Positions 36,098-44,916 of a DNA stretch of 52,372 nucleotides are shown here, piece by piece. The translations under genes and the position numbers were made by a program. A model generated the notes under the pieces. That model saw only the letters and a program-made list of their open reading frames with translations, was not told the origin of the DNA and did no database searches. The stretch comes from Spirochaetales bacterium. GTDB lineage: Bacteria; Spirochaetota; Spirochaetia; SZUA-6; DRHE01. The number at the start of each line of letters is the position of its first letter. The first letter of the stretch is position 1. Location: contig JAUWZD010000018.1 in the NCBI GenBank assembly GCA_030615505.1, positions 1 to 52,372 on the forward strand, read 5' to 3'.

Positions 36098-36121
36098 TGC
36101 ATGTCTGCATGTCTGCATGTC
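36098..36121. repeat. Three tandem copies of the 8-bp unit TGCATGTC
   Basis: Three perfect head-to-tail copies of TGCATGTC, about 100 bp after the transposase remnant. It may belong to the end of the lost element or be a simple slippage repeat. The surrounding 35994-36240 contains no gene that I can recognise. Three copies without spacers rule out a CRISPR. Confidence 0.6.
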
Positions 36122-36251
36122 CATACAACCTGCGATTTCTATCATTTAATGACAGGCGCTTTTTGCAGCCGGCCAGAAGGAAACAAAAAAAAGGAGTTGA
36201 ACTTCGTCTTTATGCCAGGAATTGCAGATCCTTTTATATTAAATTAGTAAA

Positions 36252-36295
36252 AACTTACAAAGTTAGTTGACTTGGTAGGTTTAAAGAGCTAAACT
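36252..36295 (+). promoter_or_regulatory. Promoter and palindromes of the DtxR/MntR gene
   Basis: TTGACT (36267-36272) and TAAACT (36290-36295) are 17 bp apart; the ATG at 36302 is 7 nt after the -10 box and has no Shine-Dalgarno, so the mRNA is probably leaderless. Two short perfect palindromes are present: AACTT-ACA-AAGTT at 36252-36264 and GTTTA-AAGAGC-TAAAC at 36279-36294. The second overlaps the -10 box, a natural place for metal-dependent autorepression. Confidence 0.45.
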
Positions 36296-36301
36296 ATAAC
36301 T

Positions 36302-36760
36302 ATGAAAATTACAACCGAAAGCAAATTAACCTCAAACATGGAAGATTATCTGGAAACCATCATGAACCTGGAAAAGGCTAACAGGGTCGCCCGGGTGAAA
36401 GACATCGCTAATAATCTTAAAGTAAAAATGCCGTCGGTAACCGCAGCACTCAAGGTCTTAAAAGAGAAAGGCCTCATAAACTATGAAAAAAACTCCTTTA
36501 TAAGCTTGACAAAAAATGGTCTTAAAATCGCTAAAACAATCATAAACAAACACAAAACCTTAACACGCTTTTTGGAGACCATTCTGCTCATTCCATTCGA
36601 AAGAGCTCAGGACATGGCCTGTAAGATGGAGCATGCCATTGATTATGATGCTGTAACCAGAATGACAAGACTCATCGATTCCTTCGAAAATAAAATGATG
36701 GCATCAGGAAAAATTGATCAAGAAGGGTGGAAAAGGCTTATAGAAGGAGAGACAAGCTAA
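36302..36760 (+). CDS. DtxR/MntR-family metal-dependent transcriptional repressor
   Basis: A 152-residue regulator. Residues 10-65 form the winged helix (MEDYLETIMNLEKANRVARVKDIANNLKVKMPSVTAALKVLKEKGLI), closely matching the family. Residues about 70-145 are the dimerisation and metal-binding domain, with IINKHKTLTRFLE and ACKMEHAIDYDAV supplying candidate ligands (C, E, H). It lacks the SH3-like third domain, as in MntR. Mn or Fe would be the co-repressor. No metal transporter is beside it, so its targets are elsewhere, except for the likely self-regulation through the palindromes at its promoter. Confidence 0.87.
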   Translation: MKITTESKLTSNMEDYLETIMNLEKANRVARVKDIANNLKVKMPSVTAALKVLKEKGLINYEKNSFISLTKNGLKIAKTIINKHKTLTRFLETILLIPFERAQDMACKMEHAIDYDAVTRMTRLIDSFENKMMASGKIDQEGWKRLIEGETS

Positions 36761-36977
36761 GCTGTCTCTGTCCGTACCCTTAAAAGCGGCATACCATTAC
36801 TTCTCTTGGCGCTTGAAAGCTCATTTAATTCAATCGTAAAGGAAGTAGTTAGAGCCAGAACTCTGTGGATCAAGGATAATCGTGAGGCTTACAGCACATC
36901 TTTTTAATCCTGCTACTTTTTAAACTATGCCCATTGCCATTATCCCGTTTCCTGTAATAAAATTAGCCTGGAAGAAT

Positions 36978-37943
36978 ATGACTTATGCCTACAGCGAATT
37001 CCGTAAGCTTATGAAGCAGGGGAAATTCAAGGAAGCCTCTCATTATGCGGAACGTGAATATATGCAAGGATCTGAGCAGAATGCATTCTGGCTGACTCAG
37101 CAGTCTAATGCCCTGATCCGGGCTTCCGAATATGAAGCTGCCCTTAAGACCGCCGGTCAGGCTCTGGCAGTAGATTCTTCCAACCCCTATGCCGTCATCA
37201 CCTCAGCAGATGCTCTTTTAGGATTGGACAGGACCGGGGAGGCTCTCAAGTATTATCAAGATACCTTGAACAGCCCCCGGGTGTTGCTGCGATCCCGAAA
37301 GGGGGTTTTGGAATGCCTGGCAAGGCTTAAGGACTGGCAGGAGATGCTAATTAATATAGCAGGATGGGAAATGCCCGAACAGGAGAAGATTCGCTTCAGG
37401 GTAAAGGCATTATCCGGTCTTGAGAGAAGGGAGGAGGCCATCGCAGAGTGCCATAAATGGCTGAAGTTACAGCCACATAACCCACAGGCCCTCTGGGAAC
37501 TTACGGAACTGGAAATACTGCGCGAAGGACTGGACAGCGTGCTTGTAAAGATAGGAAAGATGGCCAGGATCCCTTCACTACCCCCTGTATACAAGGAGAT
37601 ATATGCTTCCCTGTGCCGGAGGGCAGGCAGGCCTGATGAGGCAATAAAAGCGTATGCAAAGATAGAAGCAGAAGGAGCTAAGGCGCGAATCCAACAAAAA
37701 AAGGCCTTTACCCTGGCCAAAAGTGGGCACGAGCAGGAAGCTATTCCAATGCTCGAAGAGCTTTTAAGACTGGAACCCAAGAATATGTACCTCCACTCCA
37801 GCTATGAAGCCGCCTGCTCCCGGATAGGCGAGATGGAAAGGGCGATAAACTTTTACCAACAGCTCCTAAACCTGTTTCCCGAAGAAAAAGCGCTGTACGG
37901 ACGTATTAACCGGCTTCGTCGCAAGCTGGAGAAGAAATTGTGA
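36978..37943 (+). CDS. TPR-repeat protein coupled to the BREX-like gene
   Basis: A 321-residue soluble protein made mostly of tetratricopeptide repeats. Examples are SEYEAALKTAGQALAVDSSNPYA, RREEAIAECHKWLKLQPHNPQA, GRPDEAIKAYAKIEAEGA, GHEQEAIPMLEELLRLEPKN and GEMERAINFYQQLLNLFPEE. The ATG at 36978 is chosen because the preceding 17 codons (from 36927) look unlike a TPR start, but either is possible. Its stop overlaps the GTG of the next gene (GTGA), so the two are translationally coupled. That suggests it forms a scaffold for the large ATPase. I cannot name a more exact family. Confidence 0.82.
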   Translation: MTYAYSEFRKLMKQGKFKEASHYAEREYMQGSEQNAFWLTQQSNALIRASEYEAALKTAGQALAVDSSNPYAVITSADALLGLDRTGEALKYYQDTLNSPRVLLRSRKGVLECLARLKDWQEMLINIAGWEMPEQEKIRFRVKALSGLERREEAIAECHKWLKLQPHNPQALWELTELEILREGLDSVLVKIGKMARIPSLPPVYKEIYASLCRRAGRPDEAIKAYAKIEAEGAKARIQQKKAFTLAKSGHEQEAIPMLEELLRLEPKNMYLHSSYEAACSRIGEMERAINFYQQLLNLFPEEKALYGRINRLRRKLEKKL

Positions 37944-40900
37944 GCTTATCAATACGAATCGGCGACCTTGTTGAGATCCCTCCGGTCAAAACAGTAATCC
38001 GTTTAGAAGAGGGACGGCTCAAATCAAAAGAGATCGCAGGCAGCTTTGTCTTTACGGATGAGGTTGCTTCTCACTGCACAGTCATAGCCGATGCTCTGAT
38101 TAATGCCCGTGGTCAGGGATATTTTCTCCAGGGAGATTTCGGTTCGGGCAAGTCCCATTTCCTGGCAGCTCTCTATGCCTGGTTTGCCGGAGAAGAGGGA
38201 CGGGATATTCTTTCAGAGCGTCACGGTGGGCTGAAACGCGTCGGGGAATTAAACAGAAAGTACCTGCCGGTTGATATCTCCCTGGTGAACTACAGGGGTT
38301 CAACGCCCCTGGAACATATCATTGTGGAGGCCGTGGAAAAATCACTTAATCTGCGCGGCGTAGAAACCTCCTTTAGCTCTCTTATTTCTCTAAAGGAGAG
38401 GCACGAGACCTTCAACCGGGTAATCTCTTCGGTAAAATCTGCCGGTTTTGAAGGACTCATTCTGCTGATTGATGAACTTTCCGAGTTCTTTCGCTCTAAG
38501 CCCTCATCTCAAGCCTTAAACGAGGATGCCCGCACACTCCAGCTCCTGGGAGAGATGGCTTTCAAGGAGCCGCTGTGGATCATTACTGCGGTGCAGGAGA
38601 GTATTGAAAGAACAGGGGATATCTCCCAGGCCATATTCCGAAAGATAAAGGACCGCTTCCCCATAAAACTCACCCTCTCAACAGTCCATATCCGCTCTCT
38701 TATATCCGGGCGCCTCGTGCGCCGCAAGCCAGGTGCAGATGAGGAGATCTACGACATATATGAGCTGTACAGGCAGCAGTTTCCAAGCTTCTCCTGTTCT
38801 TATGATGACTTCAGAGCAGCATACCCGGTTCATCCGACCACAATTTCCCTCCTGGACGGCCTGGGCGAGCTATTCTCCCAGCACCGCGGTGTTGTGGATT
38901 TTGTCTATTCCCGTATTGCAGGAGACAGCAGGCGCGGAATCCCCTCTATTCTCGACCGGCCCGCGGCAGAGCTTCTGGCACCGGACAGCATCTTCGATCA
39001 TTTTGCCGGTCGCCTGGCAGAATTTTCATCATTCAATATCTATCCCCGCCATATAATCCCTCATCTTGACGAGGTTATTGACAGAGAAATCGAGAACACC
39101 GAAGACCGATTTGTGGCTAAAAGGATTGTGCGCATGCTCGTTCTGTACAGGATACATCCTACATCATCAGATCCTAAAGTAGCGGAGCTGGCTGAGCTTG
39201 CGGCCTGCAGCCTGGACTTTCAGTCCCCTGAGCTGAGCTCCAGGTATCTATCGGAAACCCTGCTTGACCCCATAGTCGGAGCCAGCCGTTTTCTAATAAA
39301 GAAGCAGGTCGAATCGGGCGATCCCTTGGAAGCGGTCTATAAAATTGTAACCGAAGATGATCCGGGTAAAACCCTGGATGCCAGGATCAAGCGTATTGCC
39401 GGAGAGCTTCAATCCGATGATTCAAGACTGCTGGTCGAGCCCTTAACTCATCTTCCGGAATCTGAATCATGGCCGGGTAAAGCGCTTCTGGAAGAAGGAG
39501 TCCGGCGCTCTGTGACCTGGAACTCCAGCACGCGCAGGGTTTTAATCCGTTTTCTGCACAGAGATGATGAAAAAGCCTTCTCCGATCGTTTGACTTACCA
39601 GATTAATTCTGAAAGAATCGATTTTGCCGTAGTCCTGACTATCGGTGCAGGAGATGCAAGCTCCGACCATACAGCCACATGGCAGATTTCCATTCCGAAA
39701 AAAAACAGTGTACTTAAGGAGTTTCTTGCTGTAAAACTGGCTTCAGAGGAGCTTAAACCCTCCAACCCCGCTGAGGCCCCCCTGATTCCCCTTGTAAAAG
39801 AACGTATTCAGCGCCTTACACCGGCGGCCTGCCAGGCAGCCTTAGAGGCCTTCTATTCAGGCGATTTCATTGACCGCAGGATGCGGGTTGATACGGCTGT
39901 GCGCCAGCTAAAACGATTCGACCGACTCCTGGAATCAGCCGGAGAGGTTATACTAGAGAACAGATATCCCAAATTCAGAGAGGTTGCGCCGCGAAAGTTC
40001 ATCCCCTCACCTCGAATCTACCAGCAGCTTCTCGATGAGTTCATCATTCCGGGAAGCCTGCCCCTGGGGGAGGCTCGGGCCAGATCCTTAAGCAGTGCCA
40101 TAGACGGCCTTGCCGTGCCCCTGGGGCTCGTTGAGCTTAAGCGCGGCTCCTATATTTTCTCCCCGGATACTAAGGGTCATCCCCTCCTATCCTTCTTCTT
40201 CGGACTGCTTCATCCCTCCGGCTCAACACCTGTTCCGGATCTGCTTGCTCAACTTGAAAGCGGCACCTTCGGTCTGCCCAGGGATACAGCCCTCTTCTTG
40301 ATCGCCTCCCTGACGGCAGGGGGATTGATCACGGCGCGCAGAAGTGGACGGAGCATTCCCTTAGAGTTTTTAAGCCTCGCCTCCTTAGAGAAGGCCGAAG
40401 AGATTGCCCTTGGGGAGCTCATTAATGAGCGTGAACGAACTACTCTTACTGAAGAATGCACCTTCTTAGCCTCATCCTCCGGATGGGAATCTTTCGGTCT
40501 GAGGCAGCAGCGTGAGGCCTGGAAAGAAGTCGTTAAGTTCCGCGATACGGCACTGAACCTGGTTGAAGAGACTAAGTCCAGTCTTTCTAAAATAGCGGAA
40601 TTCACCTCTTTTAAGGGCTTTAATATCCCATTTATGGATCAGAAGATTAACGCCTTATCCGGTCTGGCTCAGGAGATCAAGGTATCCTACCAGGCAAAGG
40701 AGGGGCTTGAAAGATTCTTGCAAACCTGGCGCGGTACGGGCCTGGATGCAGAAGATATCCAGTTCATCAAGAAATTGAATCGATTCCTGCTTAGTGCTTC
40801 AGAAGAGTTTGTGTTTATCAATCATTACGTCCGCCATACGGCAGTGAGTAAGGCAGCCGACAGGGACAGCACTTTAGCGGATCTTCGCAGGGCCGTTTTC

Positions 40901-42745
40901 AACCTGCTGGAAGAGCCTGCAGTATCTGTAGTTAATGATGCCGGAGAGCATCTGGGATGTGTGTTCAGCCATTTCCGCGATCATTACATCTCCCTGTATT
41001 CCAAACAGCATGCGGAGTATTACAAATCGCAGCGCAAGGCGCCTCTTAAAAAAAATGCCGGCAGGGCCCTGGCAGCACTAACACGGCTGGCCCGAATCGA
41101 AACCCTGGACAGGCCGCCGGGCCTGGATGAGTTTTTAAGAAAAATGAGTGCTCCGGATGCAGGGCAGTGCACAAGGCAGATAACAGAAGAATTAATGCGC
41201 TTCCCGATATGCGGCTGCGAATTTCAACCCGGAGATAGAGCAGAACGTGTAGAACCTGAAAATCCCGAAGATAAAATCGACCTGTATCTCCACAGTTATA
41301 TTGATGTGCTGCGCAATCCCAAAGTGCTGGAATCAATAGCTGCACGGGCATATGCCCTTAAGGATGTGAATCCCGGCATTTCCAATCACTTAAAAAAGCT
41401 CGGAAAAACACTTAAATCCGGCAGCTTAAGTGCTTCCACTCTAACAGGCACGATAGATAAAGACATGGCCGGCGAGCTCTCCCGGTCCCTTGCCGGCCGT
41501 GTTCCCATCCGTCACAGGAGATTAAGCGATCTCGTGAATAAGCTTGCCGGTAGAAGACTTCCGCCGCACCGGGTTTCGGCTGTGTTTAAGGAATGGCTTA
41601 CCGGGGCTGATGGAGCTGAAGGAGCTGAAGAGGCAGAGGAAGATGCGCTTATCGCCATTGAGCAAGGCTCATTGCCTGGCTCACAAGCCGGTTCTGAGCC
41701 TGTAAGCTGGTGGCCTCTGCTTCATGATGAGCTGTTGCCGCAGGAGGACAGGCCCGGGCCGCAAGAGATCCGGAGAATAGAGATGATGCTGGAGGAACAG
41801 TATCCCTCTTCCAGGATAGATGAGCTATTAAGGCTTTTAGATACTGAAGCCCTCTTTAAGTTTATAGCGTCTGAAAGGTTCCATACCAAAGCGGTGCAAA
41901 AAGCATGGCTTATACTTGCAGAAAGGATATTAAGCGGATCAAGCCTGCCGGTGGATTCTGATGCACGATCCCTTCACGCCGATACTGAAAGGGCTGAGGC
42001 CGTTAAAAGCTGTCTTGAAATAGGGAAAAGCATAGAAGCCGGACTTGCCCTGCCCTATCCCGAACGCCTGGCAGTCAGGATACCGATCTTCGAGCTTCTC
42101 TCCAACCCCTGGACAACCGAAGGACTGCGGGATCAAGCATTCAGGGCAGTAGAGGAGGCAGCCGCCCTTGGGGAAAAGTGGCTTTCGCAAATTTCCCCTG
42201 TCTCACCTATTCTACTTGAGGACAGGCCTGTTGTGATCATTATAGACGGAGTACCGCCGGATCTCTGGGTAGGATGCATGGAAAAAATCGATCTCCTTCC
42301 CGGGAGTGCCTCTAAACACTGGGCAAGGCTTGAAGCGGATCCCTTTACTGCCGGCTCTATTGCCGGCCTGTTCGGGTTTAAGGGGGATCCGGTTGAGGAG
42401 TTCTCCTTAAAAGGTGTTCTCTATTATAACCTCTCAGGCGATGAAGAACATTCCCTGATCGATCATGTCCTTCCCTTAGACCCTGACAAAAGCGCTGTTA
42501 TCCGGCTGGGCATTATTGACAGGGGAGCTCACAGCGGCAGACTCCACCTCTCGGATATGACCGGAATTTTAAAGAGTATCATTGAAAAGGAACTTCCGGC
42601 GTTCATAAGGCTGTGTGAGGAGCAGAAGCGCCGCCTGGTTCTCACAACGGATCACGGTATATCCCTAACCCAGGGCGGATTGAAACATGGAAGGGGCGGC
42701 ATCTATGAGCGGGCGATTTTCCGTGCAGAGTGGTCCCCCACCTGA
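37940..42745 (+). CDS. BREX-like fusion: DUF6079/PglY-type P-loop ATPase with C-terminal PglZ-like phosphatase domain
   Basis: A 1601-residue cytoplasmic protein. The N-terminus (IRIGDLVEIPPVKTVI) and Walker A LQGDFGSGKSHFLAAL (63-78) match DUF6079/PglY/BrxC-type ATPases. Walker B is LILLIDELSEF with D178-E179, followed by IITAVQES. The middle 900 residues are mainly helical, with no domain that I can name. The last 173 residues look like a PglZ/alkaline-phosphatase fold with the expected sites: metal D1436 (VVIIIDG), nucleophile T1470 (DPFTAGS), D1527 and H1531 (IIDRGAH), D1571-H1572 (TTDHG) and H1583 (KHGRGG). PglZ and BrxC/PglY are normally separate BREX subunits. No BREX methylase, BrxL, BrxA or BrxB is in the window. 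It starts at GTG and is coupled to genes on both sides. Confidence 0.8.
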   Translation: MSLSIRIGDLVEIPPVKTVIRLEEGRLKSKEIAGSFVFTDEVASHCTVIADALINARGQGYFLQGDFGSGKSHFLAALYAWFAGEEGRDILSERHGGLKRVGELNRKYLPVDISLVNYRGSTPLEHIIVEAVEKSLNLRGVETSFSSLISLKERHETFNRVISSVKSAGFEGLILLIDELSEFFRSKPSSQALNEDARTLQLLGEMAFKEPLWIITAVQESIERTGDISQAIFRKIKDRFPIKLTLSTVHIRSLISGRLVRRKPGADEEIYDIYELYRQQFPSFSCSYDDFRAAYPVHPTTISLLDGLGELFSQHRGVVDFVYSRIAGDSRRGIPSILDRPAAELLAPDSIFDHFAGRLAEFSSFNIYPRHIIPHLDEVIDREIENTEDRFVAKRIVRMLVLYRIHPTSSDPKVAELAELAACSLDFQSPELSSRYLSETLLDPIVGASRFLIKKQVESGDPLEAVYKIVTEDDPGKTLDARIKRIAGELQSDDSRLLVEPLTHLPESESWPGKALLEEGVRRSVTWNSSTRRVLIRFLHRDDEKAFSDRLTYQINSERIDFAVVLTIGAGDASSDHTATWQISIPKKNSVLKEFLAVKLASEELKPSNPAEAPLIPLVKERIQRLTPAACQAALEAFYSGDFIDRRMRVDTAVRQLKRFDRLLESAGEVILENRYPKFREVAPRKFIPSPRIYQQLLDEFIIPGSLPLGEARARSLSSAIDGLAVPLGLVELKRGSYIFSPDTKGHPLLSFFFGLLHPSGSTPVPDLLAQLESGTFGLPRDTALFLIASLTAGGLITARRSGRSIPLEFLSLASLEKAEEIALGELINERERTTLTEECTFLASSSGWESFGLRQQREAWKEVVKFRDTALNLVEETKSSLSKIAEFTSFKGFNIPFMDQKINALSGLAQEIKVSYQAKEGLERFLQTWRGTGLDAEDIQFIKKLNRFLLSASEEFVFINHYVRHTAVSKAADRDSTLADLRRAVFNLLEEPAVSVVNDAGEHLGCVFSHFRDHYISLYSKQHAEYYKSQRKAPLKKNAGRALAALTRLARIETLDRPPGLDEFLRKMSAPDAGQCTRQITEELMRFPICGCEFQPGDRAERVEPENPEDKIDLYLHSYIDVLRNPKVLESIAARAYALKDVNPGISNHLKKLGKTLKSGSLSASTLTGTIDKDMAGELSRSLAGRVPIRHRRLSDLVNKLAGRRLPPHRVSAVFKEWLTGADGAEGAEEAEEDALIAIEQGSLPGSQAGSEPVSWWPLLHDELLPQEDRPGPQEIRRIEMMLEEQYPSSRIDELLRLLDTEALFKFIASERFHTKAVQKAWLILAERILSGSSLPVDSDARSLHADTERAEAVKSCLEIGKSIEAGLALPYPERLAVRIPIFELLSNPWTTEGLRDQAFRAVEEAAALGEKWLSQISPVSPILLEDRPVVIIIDGVPPDLWVGCMEKIDLLPGSASKHWARLEADPFTAGSIAGLFGFKGDPVEEFSLKGVLYYNLSGDEEHSLIDHVLPLDPDKSAVIRLGIIDRGAHSGRLHLSDMTGILKSIIEKELPAFIRLCEEQKRRLVLTTDHGISLTQGGLKHGRGGIYERAIFRAEWSPT

Positions 42746-44874
42746 TGCCTGAGGATCTTCAAGGTTACATTGAAAGCATTACTTATACGAATGAGGAGAA
42801 TGGCTATACCATTGCACGGGTCAAGGCCCACGGCCTGGATGAGCCTGTGACCATAGTCGGGAACCTGGTATCTCCCGTACCCGGAGAAATGATCAGCATG
42901 AAGGGGGAATGGAGCCAGCATCCCAAATACGGCCGCCAGTTCAAGGTCTTAAGCTACCGGACTTCTGTTCCTGCGGCCGTCCGGGGAATAGAAAAATACC
43001 TGGGTTCCGGCCTCATTAAAGGTATCGGGCCGGAGATGGCTCACCGCATTGTGGAGCGATTCGGAGAAAGCACACTTGAAGTCATTGAAAATGATACACA
43101 AAAGCTGACACAGGTGGAGGGGATCGGCAGGAAAAGAGTTGAGATGATCCGTGAGGCCTGGGATGAGCAGAGGGAGATCCGAGGGGTGATGATCTTCCTG
43201 CAGTCACACGGAGTCAGTCCGGGTTATGCAGCCAAGATATTCAAACAGTACGGAAATCATGCTGTAAATATCGTAACAGAGAATCCATACCGTCTTGCCA
43301 CGGATATCTTTGGAATCGGATTCATTACCGCTGACAGGATTGCAGAAAAAATGGGATTTGCCAGGGATTCGGGGGCCCGGGCCGAGGCAGGCATACTCCA
43401 TGTTTTAAGCCAATGCACAGAAGAGGGACATGTCTATTATCCCTATAACCGGCTTATCCAGAGATGCCAGGAAATTCTGCAGATCGATAGAGAAATTATT
43501 GCCCACGCTCTTGAGGAACTAAACCGGAATGAAAGGCTGATCCTCGAAGAGACGGCAGTATATTTACCCCCCTATTATGTATCAGAAACCGGTATCGCCT
43601 CTTTTCTGATTGAGCTTCAGAATCATCGCAAGCGTATAAGGGAGATTGACTCAGAAATGGCTGTTCAATGGGTTCAGCAGAGGCTGGACATTACCCTTGC
43701 CGAGAAACAGGTGGAAGCGATTAAGTACACCCTTAAGGAAAAGCTCATGGTGATTACCGGCGGACCCGGAACTGGAAAGACCACTATTATGAAGGCAATC
43801 CTGGCCATTATTTCCAGGATCGGAATAAGGATAATGCTTGCCGCTCCTACAGGCAGAGCGGCCAAGCGAATGAGTGAGGCAACAGGATACGAGGCAAAGA
43901 CCATACACAGGCTGCTTGAGTATAATCTGCGGGCAGGGGGATTCCGAAAAAACCAGCTTGACCCTCTTAAGTGCGACCTCTTGATACTGGATGAAGCGTC
44001 CATGATAGATACGGTCCTGATGTACCATCTCCTGAAAGCCGTGCCGCTGCCTGCCTCCCTGATCTTCGTGGGAGATGTTAACCAGCTTCCCTCAGTGGGC
44101 GCCGGAAATGTCTTAAAAGATATCATCGCCTCCGGAAGAGTACCCGTGGTTGAATTGAATGAAATATTCCGTCAGGCCAGGGAGAGTCAGATTATAGTAA
44201 ATGCGCACAGGATTCATGTGGGTTTAGCTCCTGAATCTTCAGGTCAGGAGAGCGATTTCTATTTTATCATGCAGGAAGATCCGGAAAAAGTTTTAAGTAT
44301 TATCCTGGAGCTTGTAGGAGAGCGCATACCCAGAAGGTTCCATCTCGACCCTGTAGACGATATTCAGGTGCTCACCCCTATGCACAGGGGAGTGGTAGGT
44401 GTAGAAAACTTAAACCGTGAGCTCCAGAATACCCTGAATCCCGGCCAGGATGGGATCATAAGAGGATCTAAAAAATTTAGATTGCATGATAAGGTAATGC
44501 AGATCAGGAACAACTATGACAAGGATGTCTTTAACGGGGACATTGGACGCATCACCCGTATCGAAAGGGAAAGCATGGAGGTGAGGGTATCCTTTGACGG
44601 AAGGGAGGTGTGCTATGGGTCTGCAGAATTGGATGAGATAGTCTTAGCCTATGCCGTTTCAGTGCACAAAGCCCAGGGCTCTGAATATCCCGCTGTTGTA
44701 ATTCCCGTTATGACCCAGCATTATATACTTTTGCAGCGCAACCTGCTCTATACGGCCGTTACCCGTGGGGAAAAGTTGGTGGTCCTGGTTGGAACTAAAA
44801 AAGCCTTAAACATTGCTGTAAAAAACGATAAAACCCAGAAGCGCTATACCCTGCTTAAGGAGAGATTGAAATAG
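42745..44874 (+). CDS. recD2: RecD2-type ATP-dependent DNA helicase
   Basis: A 709-residue SF1B 5'-3' helicase. The N-terminal OB-like domain (QGYIESITYTNEENGYTIARV) and helix-hairpin-helix segments (GSGLIKGIGPEMAHRI, VEGIGRKRVEMI) mark the long RecD2 form that acts without RecBC. The helicase core has Walker A GGPGTGKTT (339-347), APTGRAAKRM, LDEASMIDT, GDVNQLPSVGAG, LNEIFRQ and YAVSVHKAQGSEYP. The ATG at 42745 overlaps the stop of the BREX-like gene (TGATG); a GTG at 42730 is less likely. RecD2 is usually a housekeeping repair helicase, so coupling to a BREX-like fusion may be functional or simply positional. Confidence 0.95.
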   Translation: MPEDLQGYIESITYTNEENGYTIARVKAHGLDEPVTIVGNLVSPVPGEMISMKGEWSQHPKYGRQFKVLSYRTSVPAAVRGIEKYLGSGLIKGIGPEMAHRIVERFGESTLEVIENDTQKLTQVEGIGRKRVEMIREAWDEQREIRGVMIFLQSHGVSPGYAAKIFKQYGNHAVNIVTENPYRLATDIFGIGFITADRIAEKMGFARDSGARAEAGILHVLSQCTEEGHVYYPYNRLIQRCQEILQIDREIIAHALEELNRNERLILEETAVYLPPYYVSETGIASFLIELQNHRKRIREIDSEMAVQWVQQRLDITLAEKQVEAIKYTLKEKLMVITGGPGTGKTTIMKAILAIISRIGIRIMLAAPTGRAAKRMSEATGYEAKTIHRLLEYNLRAGGFRKNQLDPLKCDLLILDEASMIDTVLMYHLLKAVPLPASLIFVGDVNQLPSVGAGNVLKDIIASGRVPVVELNEIFRQARESQIIVNAHRIHVGLAPESSGQESDFYFIMQEDPEKVLSIILELVGERIPRRFHLDPVDDIQVLTPMHRGVVGVENLNRELQNTLNPGQDGIIRGSKKFRLHDKVMQIRNNYDKDVFNGDIGRITRIERESMEVRVSFDGREVCYGSAELDEIVLAYAVSVHKAQGSEYPAVVIPVMTQHYILLQRNLLYTAVTRGEKLVVLVGTKKALNIAVKNDKTQKRYTLLKERLK

Positions 44875-44916
44875 GAGTTATTACAGGCAAGATCAATATG
44901 AAGCTTCTGCTAAGGC

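Noticed and set aside
36098-36121. Tandem repeats as a CRISPR array
   Set aside because: Only three 8-bp units without spacers and no cas genes anywhere in the window.
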